The translations under genes were made by a program, and so were the position numbers. From contig WKLE02000575.1 in assembly GCA_014885115.2 (NCBI GenBank), forward strand, positions 3,799 through 67,798: a stretch of 64,000 nucleotides of DNA, read 5' to 3'. Below the pieces are notes generated by a model. The model made no database searches, had not been told where the DNA came from, and saw only the letters and a list, made by a program, of their open reading frames with translations. The stretch is from Asterionellopsis glacialis. Lineage: Eukaryota > Bacillariophyta > Plagiogrammaphyceae > Rhaphoneidales > Asterionellopsidaceae. Each line of letters begins with the position of its first letter. Position 1 is the stretch's first letter. Shown in pieces: positions 45,301-56,715 of the stretch.

Positions 45301-48300
45301 GTGTGTCGCCATCGGCGATTGGTGACCCTGCACCAGCATCGGGATCAACACGCACTACGTTTGGTATGCTCTGGTCGGACCAGCCGTGGAATCGAAGAAC
45401 GGAGGAAAATGGCTCTAGATACTTCAAATAGAGGGGGTGGATAGGAAGGTGTCTCCAGCGGTCTAAATCAGCGAAGTCTGGCATGATAATGTGGTAGTCT
45501 ACAGTGTCTTCCCCATTGAGAGATACATTTGCGATATCATCGCCACTGGCGCGGGCCACAACGTCCTCCCAGAAGCTATTGATATTGATGCCAATTCCAT
45601 TTTCACCTTCGTACGCAGAACCACTCATCAGATCTGAGCATGCCTACAATTTGGAAACAGAGTGACGAAATTTAAGAAAATTAGAGGAGAGGAAAAGGGT
45701 AAAACGGTTTTGCTTGCACCATGTCTACCTACCTCCTGTTCCTCATGAGACGAAGCTCCGTCTCCCGCACAAGTACCATCAAAACTAAGTAAATCTTTCC
45801 TATAGCTAGCCTCAACCAGTTTGCTATCCATCGAATAGTCCAATCTCACTTTATCTGTATTATAAACGACAGTGTAAGTGCCAGTAGGGGACATATATAT
45901 CGTGTTTCTGTTTACTAGTGTAGTTGCGACCTGTGTTTGACGAGTAAAGAACGCAGTAGTCAAAAGGCTAAGCATTAAAAAGTTCAAAACTCTTTCAATG
46001 GTATTACTTTTCTTACCTGGTCCCATTGTAATGATCGCGGGAAGCCACTCTCCTCTATCAGTATTGCGCGACCATCGTCCCAAGGTGCAACATCTGCATA
46101 TGCTCCCCTTTTTGTATTGCTAACCCAGTCCATTTGCTGAGGCCCAATGTCAACCAAAGGATACGACGTACTCCAATATCTCAAACCTCCTATGTTAATA
46201 CCAAAAGGATGGTCACGACCGTATGTAAAGCTGGAATCTCCAACATATTGGTCGCATCTTGCTCCCACGTAGCCAAGCCAACAACGGCACTCGCCAAGAA
46301 AGCAAGTGCCCATTTCACAGAAACTTTCACATGTGTCCTCAGGTGATGAAACACAAACGCTAGGTGCAGCGCATTCTCCGTGACAGTTCCCGCAACTCCA
46401 TTTAAGACCAAGAGTGTCATCTCTGCGCTCCCAGCCGCTATCTGGTTGGCACTGATTCGAAGAATCACACTCTCCGTGTACAAGACCGTCTTCTTTGGCG
46501 ATACATCCACAGTCAATCGAGCAATCGAGTCCTCCGAAACCTCGAAAGCAGGAGCAATTTGCAGGCACTGGAACTAGAAATGGCTCTGTGTCAGTTGCAT
46601 TTGCTCCCGGGTGAATGCACTTGCCGCGAAAATTGCAGTAGTCTAGCGTAGTGCACTCGAATAAAGAACAAGTTCCTCCCTCGAAACCCGGTAAACAGTT
46701 TTGACATGTATATACTTCTTGAACCTCAGACGCTAGCCATGTATCAGCACCGGTGTAAACTTCCGTTCCTGACTCGACGGGAAGGCATTGGCCCTTCCAC
46801 GCAGTTGATGATCGGGGTGAACCATTTACTTTGTATTCGATTGGTAACTTCGGTTCGCTCAACTCGGAACAGTGATATCCACAGAGGTCCTTTTTAATTG
46901 GTCTAAAATTTTCACAATTAATTCCATCTGCGCCTACATCACATACACACGTGCCATTGAAAGGCCACGAAACTGGATCCGCACACCATCCATGTTTTCC
47001 GCAGCCAGCAATACACGTTGCATTGTCACCATCAGCACCAAGCATGCTGACAAACTGACTTGCACAAGCTACATCACGAGCACGCATAAAAGCCGCTATG
47101 CCTTCCATCTTATAGTTGCCATAGAATTCTCCACTTTCTTCCATATAAGCCCAGTCTGGTACACGGAATGGACTAGACACCATGGCCCATGGATCTAAGG
47201 AGCGTCCGTTCGCGATATGTCTCCCACCTGAAGCGTACTCTCCAAATTGCATCAATACGTCGTATTGAAAATCATAACCATCAGACACGGAGCTCCGTCT
47301 ACCATGAGCTGCATAGTATTCCCTTGTAGAGTTCTTGATAAGTGGGTGCCAGTTCACCGGTTTGTCCTCAGTTGCATCAAATGCTAAACCTCCTTCGTAC
47401 TGCCAGTACTCAATTCTGTTTGGGTTTATGCTACTGCTGTTCCGTTGATCTGAAAATATTTTCATTCTATCCCAACTACTTTGTGAAGAATCAATGCTGC
47501 TGTTGATGGCTTCAGGAACACCTTCAGCGATGGCAAGTGGGATCCAATTATCAGTTTCGTCGTCAGGACCGTATGTGGATTTGAGCCGACCCCCTGCGTA
47601 TGGTGCGATAGCAAGTCTGTTTGTTCCAAAATGAAGAAGTAAATGACATTGTCAGCGAAAGTGGGAAGGGAGGACAAATGAAAATTTTTTTGAGCTGTTG
47701 AGGCTAACTGACTGGAAGTACTTACATGTCGATCCACTCAGATGCACGAGGAAGACCATCACCAATGTCACATTCTAATAGATAATCAGTGACCGCAGAA
47801 TAACCTGCTTGAGAGGCTAAAAGAAACTTCACGCGATCTTGATCAATTACTATGTCTTCTCCAAGTGCTTGGATGAAGAGATCCCTGAACTCATACGTGC
47901 GTCTGGCAATGTAACAGTAATGAGAATCTAAGCCTAGTGTAGCTGCTTCAGATGCAGCCCAAATCCCACCACTATGCAGACCACCATAGTCGCTTACTAT
48001 ACCCCATGCTTCATTGGAGTACTCAATAATAATCTGGAGTTCCGGTCGTAAATGCGAGTGAAGAAGTGTGGCCAAATGAAGTACAAAGTCATCATCTGCA
48101 TTGTGTGGAATATTGATCCACATATCTGCATCGGCAGCATTTGCCAACATACAACATAACTCATATGGTACCCCTGTCCTGTCTGTGTAGGTTCTCGATT
48201 GTCCCATTAGTGTACGATTTCCAAATGTTAGATAGTTGGGATTCCCTGTTTCATCATATTGAGGCATACCAAAACCACTATTTGTCCGGGTCCAACCCTA

Positions 48301-51210
48301 ATAATGGTGCAGCAGCAAAACAAAATCAAGAAAAGCAATGATATTTTGTGAGCATCGAAAGAACGTAGCTCAAGCACCACCAAAATATAATAAAGCAAGC
48401 ACTTACCATAAACCTTATTACATCGAATTCTTTAAAAAGATTCACATAATGCGGCTGGATTGGGAAAATCTCGTACTGTTCCAATGCTTCTGTGGGGACA
48501 ACACGAATGTTTCGAATTGGATCAGTTGGATTTGTCTTGGCAATTGTGACAAAGAGACCATTGTTAAAATCTGTAGACAGTTCAAGCATAATATCAATCC
48601 GTCCCTTTTCTCTTCTCTTGACAGTTTTCACACTTGTTAAAGATACCAGTAGAATTCCATCGCCATCATATAAAATTGTATATTGTCCACTTCTACCATT
48701 CATGTAAACATCTCTATTGAGCATGGTCCCCACTGTTTGATCACCAGGTAGATGAGTTGGATATCCCTCCATGTTCAGATGAATTGTTTCACCTGTATCC
48801 CACAATGTTGATGTGTAAGCTTGAGGTATCCAAGCACGACCTTGTGACATCATATCCCAAAAAGGATTACCAGTTGTCCAATCGGCCAAACCCGCAGCAT
48901 TGATACCAAGTCGCGGTGCATTTGTATTTGTACTTCCAGGACATTTGTTCTTTAGTGGAGTTGCTGTTCGACCACGGTTGAGAGACTTGTCACTTACAAT
49001 TGTACAATTGATACCTGAGCGACCTGAAAAACAGTGGCAGGATCCATCACGCAGACATACACCTCCAGGAGCACAATGGCACGATTGTGCGTAGAGCGGT
49101 GTGTCTGATGATGGAACAGTTTCGACTCTTGGTATCGACCCATCTAAAACTTGGCGAATACCCACCCATGCAGGTGATGGTGTGTGTGATGCCCACCATG
49201 GTGGGATTTCTCCAAGGCCTGTTACTTCATGCACAGTATTAGTTGGATAATAACTCCATGTTTCGGGCCACGGTCGAGTATCCCAAAATCTTGGTTTGGC
49301 GTACGTAGGTGTAGTAAATATAATACTATCATCACCTGCCGTATACCAAAATTGTGCAGCAACCCGGCGAACAAGGCTTGTCATGTCAGCATGATTCCTA
49401 ATACGGCGTAGGGTGTCATCCAAATTTTGTTCCAGTGTTCTATTGGCTTCAATTTGTGCAATAACTTCGGGTGTGATATCATCAGGTGATGCATACAATG
49501 TGTCAGCAAGCATACATGGCCATTCAGAACAATAGGCGTATAGAGGCCATCCTCGGTACCTATACAAGCTTGTATGATGTATAGGTCCTAAATCGAATGC
49601 TGCAAGTTTGACAGATCCAGGTGGCAAACCTGCATCTGCGACACGTGCCTTGAGTCTTTGATGCATCCTCCAAAAGAATGGTTCTGTATCATAGGCAAAG
49701 TCTTTCGTATGTTCCAAGATTTGTTCTTCCGACAAACCTAAATCATACCAATGACCGTTATTGCCAATTTGATCGTATTCTGCGGGTGCCTTATATCCCC
49801 ATAGGTTACCTCCGGACTGGATTTGTTGAATGACGACAAAGAAGAAAAGAAGAGTACACAAGAAAGCAGCAGTTAGAAACACCACTGCACAAAAGATGAG
49901 AGAGAAAAAGAAAACAATTTCGATTTCATCAACGATTATGGACTCACCAAGGGTGCACCAATAGCTGCATGAACTTCAAGTACATCGACCCTAGCTAAAT
50001 CAGTATAAGAAATAAAGCCTTCAAACCAATTGGAACCGCCAATAGCTCTTTTCAGGGAGATCCCGCTGTTATTACTGTTACTTGTGTTGGTAGACTCTAC
50101 AGTACTGGTAGAATTCATAAAACTTGTTTGGAATGTTTCAAGAGCAACGTACAAAGATTCACCTGGTGCTCCGTGTGGTTTGGAACAAACAAGTGCCCAT
50201 ACTTCAAAGTCTTCTTCTCGTGATTCATCCAGTACTGTATCCAATTCAGATCGAAGTTTCGCAGCATACTCTCTTATAAAGTCTAAAGGCGAATCTTGAT
50301 GGACACATACTTGTAATACTCGCAAGGTAGGTATTGCTTGCACAAGGGCAATCATCATTTCGATAGATACGCCAGGTCTACTACCCGAACCCATTTGTGA
50401 TGCACTATCTTTGGTCGTAACTAAACTAAAATCCTCCTTTTCACCACGATTGCAAACATTTTGCCATCCACATACGTCAAGAGCAGTAACATTTTGCAAT
50501 GTTGATAAAAGTTCAGACGTAAAGAATTGCTGTTCTTGTTGTGGAGGAGAAGTATCACCACCACCATCATCATATAGACGAAGTAATTCAATTTTGGTAA
50601 CATTCGATCCATCTTCAATCCAAATAGCAACAGGCTCGTCTCGCTGTAATGTATAGATTTTTTTGGTATTATTATTGATCAACGTAGGAGTCAAGGGTGT
50701 TCTTTCCAATGGTGGTTGACGAATGTGAACATTGCCATTACCAGTTACCTTTAATTCAAAATTTGCAGTTTCATTTGCAAATCCTAAACTTGTTTCATTA
50801 TGTCTTTGACATCGTTCTTCTATCGAATCTAACGAGGTTCGTCCTATACATAAGCTCCCTATAGTACAAACAGCAGCCATACCCTCTCTATCAATATCAT
50901 AGGGATATCCATTTGCATCATATTGAAAGTTATCACCGTACGCTACGAGACCAAAATTTTCATCTGTATTCCATACAGACATGTATTTACTACAGTGCAT
51001 TGCTAAGTCACGAAATACTCCTGTGGATAATGTTGCACCAGGAAAATCACCATAGGATCGTGCATATGTAAATTCAGATAAACGCACACCCAACGATGCA
51101 GTGGATGCATCGACAACACCGTTGATACTTGTCGACCATGATGATATTGTAAGTAGGATAAAGACAGTACCAGCGATCGTAGAGCTAGTCGGTGGTCTTC
51201 GAAATAACAT
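42389..51210 (-). CDS. Giant membrane-anchored protein with two glycoside-hydrolase-like barrels and EGF-like modules
   Basis: Six exons: 49948..51210, 48407..49816, 47726..48297, 46017..47616, 45733..45930, 42389..45643; introns 131, 109, 109, 86 and 89 bp, all GT-AG with frame kept; 2,765 residues. Start at ATG 51210 opens a signal peptide (IAGTVFILLTISSWSTSING). Module 1: an EGF-like segment near residue 670, the beta domain GINAAGLADWTTGNPFWDMM near 720, FDVIRFMGWTRTN near 882, acid/base-type IIEYSNEAWG near 978, and YWQYEGG near 1152. Several EGF-like segments span about 1277-1537. Module 2 repeats the plan: GINIGGLRYWSTSYPLVDIG near 1551, FIEYVNEAWN near 1868, LSTYEAG near 2018. A TM segment lies near 2720-2743 with a short basic tail. 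Barrels match bacterial secreted proteins usually labelled cellulose-binding-domain proteins. Likely a cell-surface carbohydrate-active protein; substrate unknown. Confidence 0.82.
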
Positions 51211-52383
51211 GGTGCGTTGTCGCCTTGTGTGGGTATAGGTCGTATACAAAACAAAGCTTCGGTTTACGACACCGATGAGAGACTTTCTATGACTTAGGAC
51301 TAGGACTTTGGGACAAGGACTAGTCTTCTTTTCCGAGGTCTCCAAGACAGTTGGAGTAATCAATGAAGACCTAGAAATAAGGTGTATGTAGCAGGTAGGA
51401 CTACCAGTTAGGACTAGAGAGAAGTTCATACATACAGCAATACCTGGTACGGAGTCATACCAGGTAGTGTTCTTTCAGACAGAGAATAAGTGGACAGTGG
51501 CACTTCCGCGGTTGCTCTCTATGTGTACAAAATGAAGGCATTCTCCAGCACGGAGAAATTTCTAAAGCAGTGACATAATATACTGCATCACTTATCACAT
51601 AAGTCTTTCATATCTGTATTGACACATTAAGATTGTACGTACTCAGAAGATTAAGAACGTCTTTCTTAAGTTCCTTCTGCACAATATTAAGTTACTGTGA
51701 CACCGATATTAAATATCCCGAAATTTTACTTATACAAATGAAACGCTTGATAATGAAAAAAGAATGACCTCGACAGGAGTGGTTCGTTTCCGAGGAATCG
51801 GAGATTCCCTTACGCCACCTTGTCCCATCGTACGTGTATGGGTAGGAGGCTAGAAGGAGACAGACAGACGAGAGAGTAGATTTGTTACTTTTTGATGGAT
51901 GTTTGTAAGCTACTATTTTATTGCTACAAAGATCCGAGATTAGAACAAATTCTTTTTCTCTCAAGAAAAAGGATCCTTGACTCCGGTGTGGGCGGGCGGG
52001 AAACGAAAAATCTTCTCTCATGGCTAGGACTCTATTTCCAACGCCATCGTAACAAGCAACCGAAACAAGAATCAACAAATTTGTGAGGGAACTTTTGTTC
52101 TAGACTCAAATCGATATAGGTGAAGGATAGCGCTTACCAGTAGCGCGGGGGAAAGACAGACTCTTGACGCGCTGAGCGCGTGTTACAGAAAGGGTACTTC
52201 CTAGGGAAAGCTTAACTGCCAAGTATCACATCTTCAACTGTTCTTTTATGAGCCAGCCCTGCTATCATTTTTTGACTTCCTATAGAAATAGATTGCTCCC
52301 CGGCCTTGGAAACAAGTTCAATGGTATGGTGATGCCTGTCCGAGGTGTACCGAGCGCGTGTTCCTATTATACATTGTGTATCG

Positions 52384-52434
52384 ATTGAGCGCCGGACCTC
52401 CCAAATTGAGCGCGACTGATCCCAGATTGAGCGC
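52384..52434 (+). promoter_or_regulatory. Three ATTGAGCGC direct repeats at exact 21-bp spacing
   Basis: ATTGAGCGC is exact at 52384, 52405 and 52426. The spacers differ in sequence, so the 9-mer itself is conserved. 21 bp is two helical turns, placing all copies on one face. GAGCGCG also occurs near 52174 and 52349, and the inverted GCTCAAT at 52455. Upstream of the HECT gene by about 0.7 kb. Candidate transcription-factor array (inference). Confidence 0.6.
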
Positions 52435-52450
52435 CTCTCTAGCTAGAGAG
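52435..52450. repeat. Perfect 16-bp palindrome CTCTCTAGCTAGAGAG
   Basis: It directly follows the third ATTGAGCGC copy and precedes an inverted GCTCAAT. Self-complementary without a spacer. Confidence 0.65.
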
Positions 52451-53114
52451 AGCAGGCTCAATCATTGACTTTACCTAAAAGGGTAGCTACATATACTCGT
52501 CGAAAACGTACCGTTACCAGACATGCTGTACAAACACCAGCTTACTTCTAATTACCAACTTCAAACATCTCCCTGTACCTGGTACGGCCAAGACTCCGGT
52601 TGAACTTCGTAATTCCACGTAAATTTCGATTTTCAGACAACTCCCTGGTAGTCGGATTTAACACAAATTTTGGACCTCGTGTGAATTATGGATTTTGATT
52701 GGTTAATCGATGTTCGTATTTCGGATCATGGCTCCTTGCGAACAAAGTTCGACCAATCTTTTTTAAAAAATAATAATATCTTTCTCGCAATCACTTCCGA
52801 ATTTCGAGGAGACCCAACCAAAAAAATCGATATCTTCGTATTTACTCCCGCCTGCAAATTGCGGGGAAAGAATGGCATCAGAAACGATTCTCCCGGAACG
52901 AAAAAAAAGAACACGGATTGATAGCAGTAGATACACAAGGTCAAAGATATCACGTGTAGACTACCGATATTTTTTGTACCAGACAGTAGAGAGTCTCTAG
53001 AGAAACAAGAGAATCAAAAAGAATGAAAATCAGTACAAAAGTACAATCGAAATCTCAAAACTCGTAAAACCCAAACCCAATTTTGGACACATACAACACG
53101 GCCTCTCTATAACC

Positions 53115-55535
53115 ATGTCAAACTACGGATATGACCGGGATAATCCGTATGCTTCTGTCAGTGTACAAGTCGATAGTGGAGCATCCAAAATTTTAAAAGA
53201 ATGGGATGATTCCAAATTTAACTTTAGTCAACGAGTAGATGCATTTAAAAAATTGTCATGGGATGACCAATTGATGATGAACGGTTATGCTCCTCAAGTG
53301 GGTGTTCAGGGCACACCTCTTCCAAAAACATTTCCAGTCGAAACGTTGCACGAACCTCAACCAGATAAAATGAGGATGAGAAAGGAAGCTGTGAATGAAG
53401 CAATCCGAAAAGTTGCTGATAAGTTTTACTCCCGAAATGAGGATGATGATGATTCCTACGATTCACAAGCAGATAGTAGTGATGATGATGATAGTGATGA
53501 AGACAGGTTCGTACCCTGTATTAGTGGATACAATCAACAAAGTGCACGTAGTGGTACCTCTATGGATAGTACCATTGTGGACTTCCTCAAGGCTTTAGAG
53601 TTTTGTCACCTATTTGATTGTGGTTTTAGATGCTTTGGTTTGGTCCCTGGTGACGTGAAACACAATTGGTGTCCCTGTGGAAGGTACATGGATACATGGA
53701 AGCAATCATTTGGATTGTTGAATTATGATATTGTCAAAAGCGCTGCTACTCATTGTACTAGAGATGGTGGTAAAATGAAAGAACCCAAAGGTTTTATGGA
53801 CCATGTTCGTGTAAAGGGACAGTCATGCCCTTTCCACTATGGAGTGGCTTGTTATGTGGAACATTTGTATAGTACGTGGAAAGGTGTTGGTCACAAGGGT
53901 CTCTTTGATGTTGGTGGCCAAAAATACAAGAGGGCGGTTGCTGCCGAAAAACAAGAAATGCATGAAATAGTTCTGCAACTAGTTGAAAATCAAAAACAAG
54001 CAGAAGCAAAGGCTCTGGCTGCTGAGAAAGAAAAGGTTGAACTTGAAAAGAAGTATTCGACCTTGCAGAAAGTCAGTGAAGACCTAGAACAACAAGTCAA
54101 AAATATTCGAAAAGAAAAGGAGCTCCTTGGGATTTCCAAAAGAGTTACTACTGTTGAAAAAATCAGCCCAGGGAGACTTGCGTACCACCGTAAATGTTTC
54201 GATTTATTGTTGGAAACCGAAATAAAGTCTCTTAACGAAAACAACTCTCCCATTGATAAAGCTAAAGAAGGGGATAAAATTGAGTTGCATGTTGAAAATA
54301 ACTTCAGTGTTCAGGAATTATTTGACAATATCTATGACAGATATGACCAAGATGAAAACATGGACACAGAGTTCTTTTTTCGTGAAGATTTTAAGGATAA
54401 ACGCAAAAAGGGCTGTCGAGGAAAGGACTATCGAGTTCCTCTTTTCCTTCGAACATGGAATGTCTGTTATGGAGATAAATATGTTAATCCAAAAAACAAC
54501 AAACGGAAACGAGAAGCTTCAAAACAAGAAGTAGCTATAGATGAAGGAGGGCCCACTCGCGACTTTCTTTGCCAAGTTTGGAAGCAATTACCGTCTTTGG
54601 TAGCAAAGGTAGAAGGGAAACAAGTTGCCTTGTTTGAAAAAGATAAAGGTGCGATCCCAACAACCGATGAGAAAATCCAGCAGCATAACTGCGAAGAACT
54701 ACAAAGAAAAGTAAGGCTGTTTTACACTGCTATTGGACGGCTTATGCTCCGTTCGATTATTTCAAAGAATCCAATATCAAGTACAGCCATGCCAGTTTTT
54801 TATCGAAATCTCATATTTCGTGCTTGCGATCCAAAAGATAACGAAAGCTATCCAAGAGACAAAATGTACGATGATGTCAAAAAGGAAATGGGGCTTTCTT
54901 TGGATCCGTCCTGGATGGAATGTACGCTTGGACAATTAAATTTGGCAGAAGAAAACGATCCAGATTACGATGAAAAACTGACACCTGAAACATATTTTAC
55001 AAAGTTCCTTTTTGATCAAGCAGTGACACAAAGAGACATAGCGATAAAAGCTATAATGAAAGGACTGACACTAGATGGTCGTATCCATATTCCAGACCAA
55101 TTCAAATACGTTCCAGAAGAAGCTGTTTCCAAGATTATTTTTGCTCCCACAGAATACAATGCAGAAGATGTCATTAATCTCATTAAAGTTCACGAATATG
55201 TAGGTGGCAAAAAAACACAGAAGGATCAAAAAATCTTCGAAAAGCACACACTTCGAGAGGTCCTAAAAGAGCAGGCTGGCAATGACGAGAATTTCCTTGC
55301 CGAATTTGTCAGGTTTGTTACAGGCTTGAGCTACATACCAGATGCCGATGCTTGGCCTGATTTTCACATCACTGTCTATTTTGAAGACATAGATGAACAA
55401 TCCCTTCCTAGTGCACACACGTGTGCAAATGCCCTCAATATTCCCAAATCCGTGTACAAAAATGACATCGAATTATTTGCGACAAAGTTGCTTGAAAGTG
55501 TGAAGCAAGCCAAGGATGCTTTCAGTCAAGCTTGA
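53115..55535 (+). CDS. HECT-type E3 ubiquitin ligase with Cys/His-rich N-terminal region
   Basis: Single-exon, 806 residues, ATG at 53115 in good context. HECT E3s form a thioester with ubiquitin and pass it to substrate lysines (family knowledge). The HECT domain covers about residues 470-806: DEGGPTRDFLCQVWKQL near 475 is the N-lobe signature, FVRFVTGLSYIPD and FHITVYFEDIDEQSLPSAHTCANALNIP lead to the active-site Cys in HTC near 769, and a final helix has LLESVKQAKDAF. N-terminal to this are an Asp/Ser acidic patch (near 115-130), a Cys/His cluster at about 165-265 (FDCGFRCFG, NWCPCGRYM, CPFHYGVACYVEHLY) that I cannot assign, and a coiled coil (270-345). Targets unknown. HECT-like domains also occur in some transposons, but no transposase is nearby. 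Confidence 0.85.
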   Translation: MSNYGYDRDNPYASVSVQVDSGASKILKEWDDSKFNFSQRVDAFKKLSWDDQLMMNGYAPQVGVQGTPLPKTFPVETLHEPQPDKMRMRKEAVNEAIRKVADKFYSRNEDDDDSYDSQADSSDDDDSDEDRFVPCISGYNQQSARSGTSMDSTIVDFLKALEFCHLFDCGFRCFGLVPGDVKHNWCPCGRYMDTWKQSFGLLNYDIVKSAATHCTRDGGKMKEPKGFMDHVRVKGQSCPFHYGVACYVEHLYSTWKGVGHKGLFDVGGQKYKRAVAAEKQEMHEIVLQLVENQKQAEAKALAAEKEKVELEKKYSTLQKVSEDLEQQVKNIRKEKELLGISKRVTTVEKISPGRLAYHRKCFDLLLETEIKSLNENNSPIDKAKEGDKIELHVENNFSVQELFDNIYDRYDQDENMDTEFFFREDFKDKRKKGCRGKDYRVPLFLRTWNVCYGDKYVNPKNNKRKREASKQEVAIDEGGPTRDFLCQVWKQLPSLVAKVEGKQVALFEKDKGAIPTTDEKIQQHNCEELQRKVRLFYTAIGRLMLRSIISKNPISSTAMPVFYRNLIFRACDPKDNESYPRDKMYDDVKKEMGLSLDPSWMECTLGQLNLAEENDPDYDEKLTPETYFTKFLFDQAVTQRDIAIKAIMKGLTLDGRIHIPDQFKYVPEEAVSKIIFAPTEYNAEDVINLIKVHEYVGGKKTQKDQKIFEKHTLREVLKEQAGNDENFLAEFVRFVTGLSYIPDADAWPDFHITVYFEDIDEQSLPSAHTCANALNIPKSVYKNDIELFATKLLESVKQAKDAFSQA

Positions 55536-56715
55536 GCGGTGCCTGTGCCAATCTTTAGATGTTTATATTATAATTTCACGTTTCATTATTTTCTACTGAC
55601 TGCTTTTTCTCATTTCCCCGCATCTTCTTGATTAGAGCACAAACGCGTACTTTCTGAATCCTCGGCCACCTGAGCGTAGAGTAAAATCGTGAAATAAGTT
55701 TGCTGTGTCACAAAAAGGTGCGGCTTTGTTTTATATTTTTTTTAAGCCCACAATTCACTATCTAGTACAAATATTATTTTTATGGCAAAGCCGATTCAGC
55801 ATTTCCATCATATGATCTAGTGTAGAGATCTACTTTATCGTGATCGTTTGTCATAATGAGAACGTCACCTTTTGTCTTTTGTAAAGTAACCTTGATGCCT
55901 ATCCATCTCATGTTTGTGGATCTCCTAGTCCTCAATGATCTTTGGAATGTGCTTATCTAGATCGACCTTCTGATCATTGCTTTATGATTAGTGGTCTCCG
56001 CTGCCTTTAAATTGTTTTTGTGGCCATTGTGCAGTATGGGGGGACCACCACCACTACCTTAATATTCCGACTTTCAATACCATGCTGAAACAAGATAACG
56101 GATCACTCCTGTCACATGAGTAATGAGATCGTGCACCATCGTCACTAAAGCATGGATCTCCTTCGCTTCCGTTAAGGGGTTTGAAACCTTTACAGTATAT
56201 GCCATCAAAGGTAGAAGGTCGAATGTGTTGTATTTGAGACATACACTATAGTTTAATCATCCTAGAATCCAATACGAAAAATTTTGCGAGTGCATTGAAT
56301 ATTTAAACATTTACAACATTCCGCCCAACGCGAATGTATGAGTACTGTAACTGCAATCCCCACGAACCGAGCCAGTTTTGAAAATATTGGAAAGATCGAC
56401 CGAGGTCCATTCGTACGTTGTAGGGGCTGATCACCTAACAGTGTTTTGCGAATTGCTGTTGGATCAGTTAATTTCAAAAATGGAAAAGTTTTGAAACAGC
56501 TGAGGAGTAGACTTCATTGATGAGTTGACTGTTTTGCCGAGACTCATTCGTTTGGAGTCTATCTCGTTTACCATAACCGAACACACCCAAAGTAACACGC
56601 AAGACATAGCAATAGAATTTCTAATATATTTTAAAATCTCACGTGTTGTGTAATTTTTGTGCACTGGAAACCCATACACTAGCTCTTTCGCCATTTCCCT
56701 TGGGACGTCCGACCT
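55536..56715. other. Convergent 3' intergenic region
   Basis: 1.18 kb between the HECT and XRN gene 3' ends. Nothing recognised; no copies of the TACCAGGTAC motif. Confidence 0.5.

Larger units (their letters stand above)
51211..53114. other. Divergent intergenic region with phased repeats
   Basis: 1.9 kb between the GH-EGF gene (minus) and the HECT gene (plus). Motif variants TACCTGGTA at 51441 and TACCAGGTA at 51458 lie just upstream of the GH-EGF gene, and exact GTACCTGGTA at 52575. A cluster of ATTGAGCGC repeats lies at 52384-52434. GGACTAG-type words are frequent around 51290-51420. No gene supported; the minus-strand frame at 51692-52078 has no family features. Confidence 0.55.

Noticed and set aside
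49817..49884. Membrane segment FLTAAFLCTLLFFFVV at the start of exon 2 of the GH-EGF gene
   Set aside because: Read as a pyrimidine-rich intron end; using the CAG at 49818-49817 matches the donor phase, while the earlier acceptor gives a stop.
42389..51210. Six separate genes on the minus strand
   Set aside because: Every boundary has a GT-AG pair that keeps frame, and conserved blocks such as FDVIRFM-GWTRTN are restored only by splicing, so one gene is the better reading.
51692..52078. 128-residue minus-strand frame upstream of the HECT gene
   Set aside because: No family features and no splice partner; judged chance.
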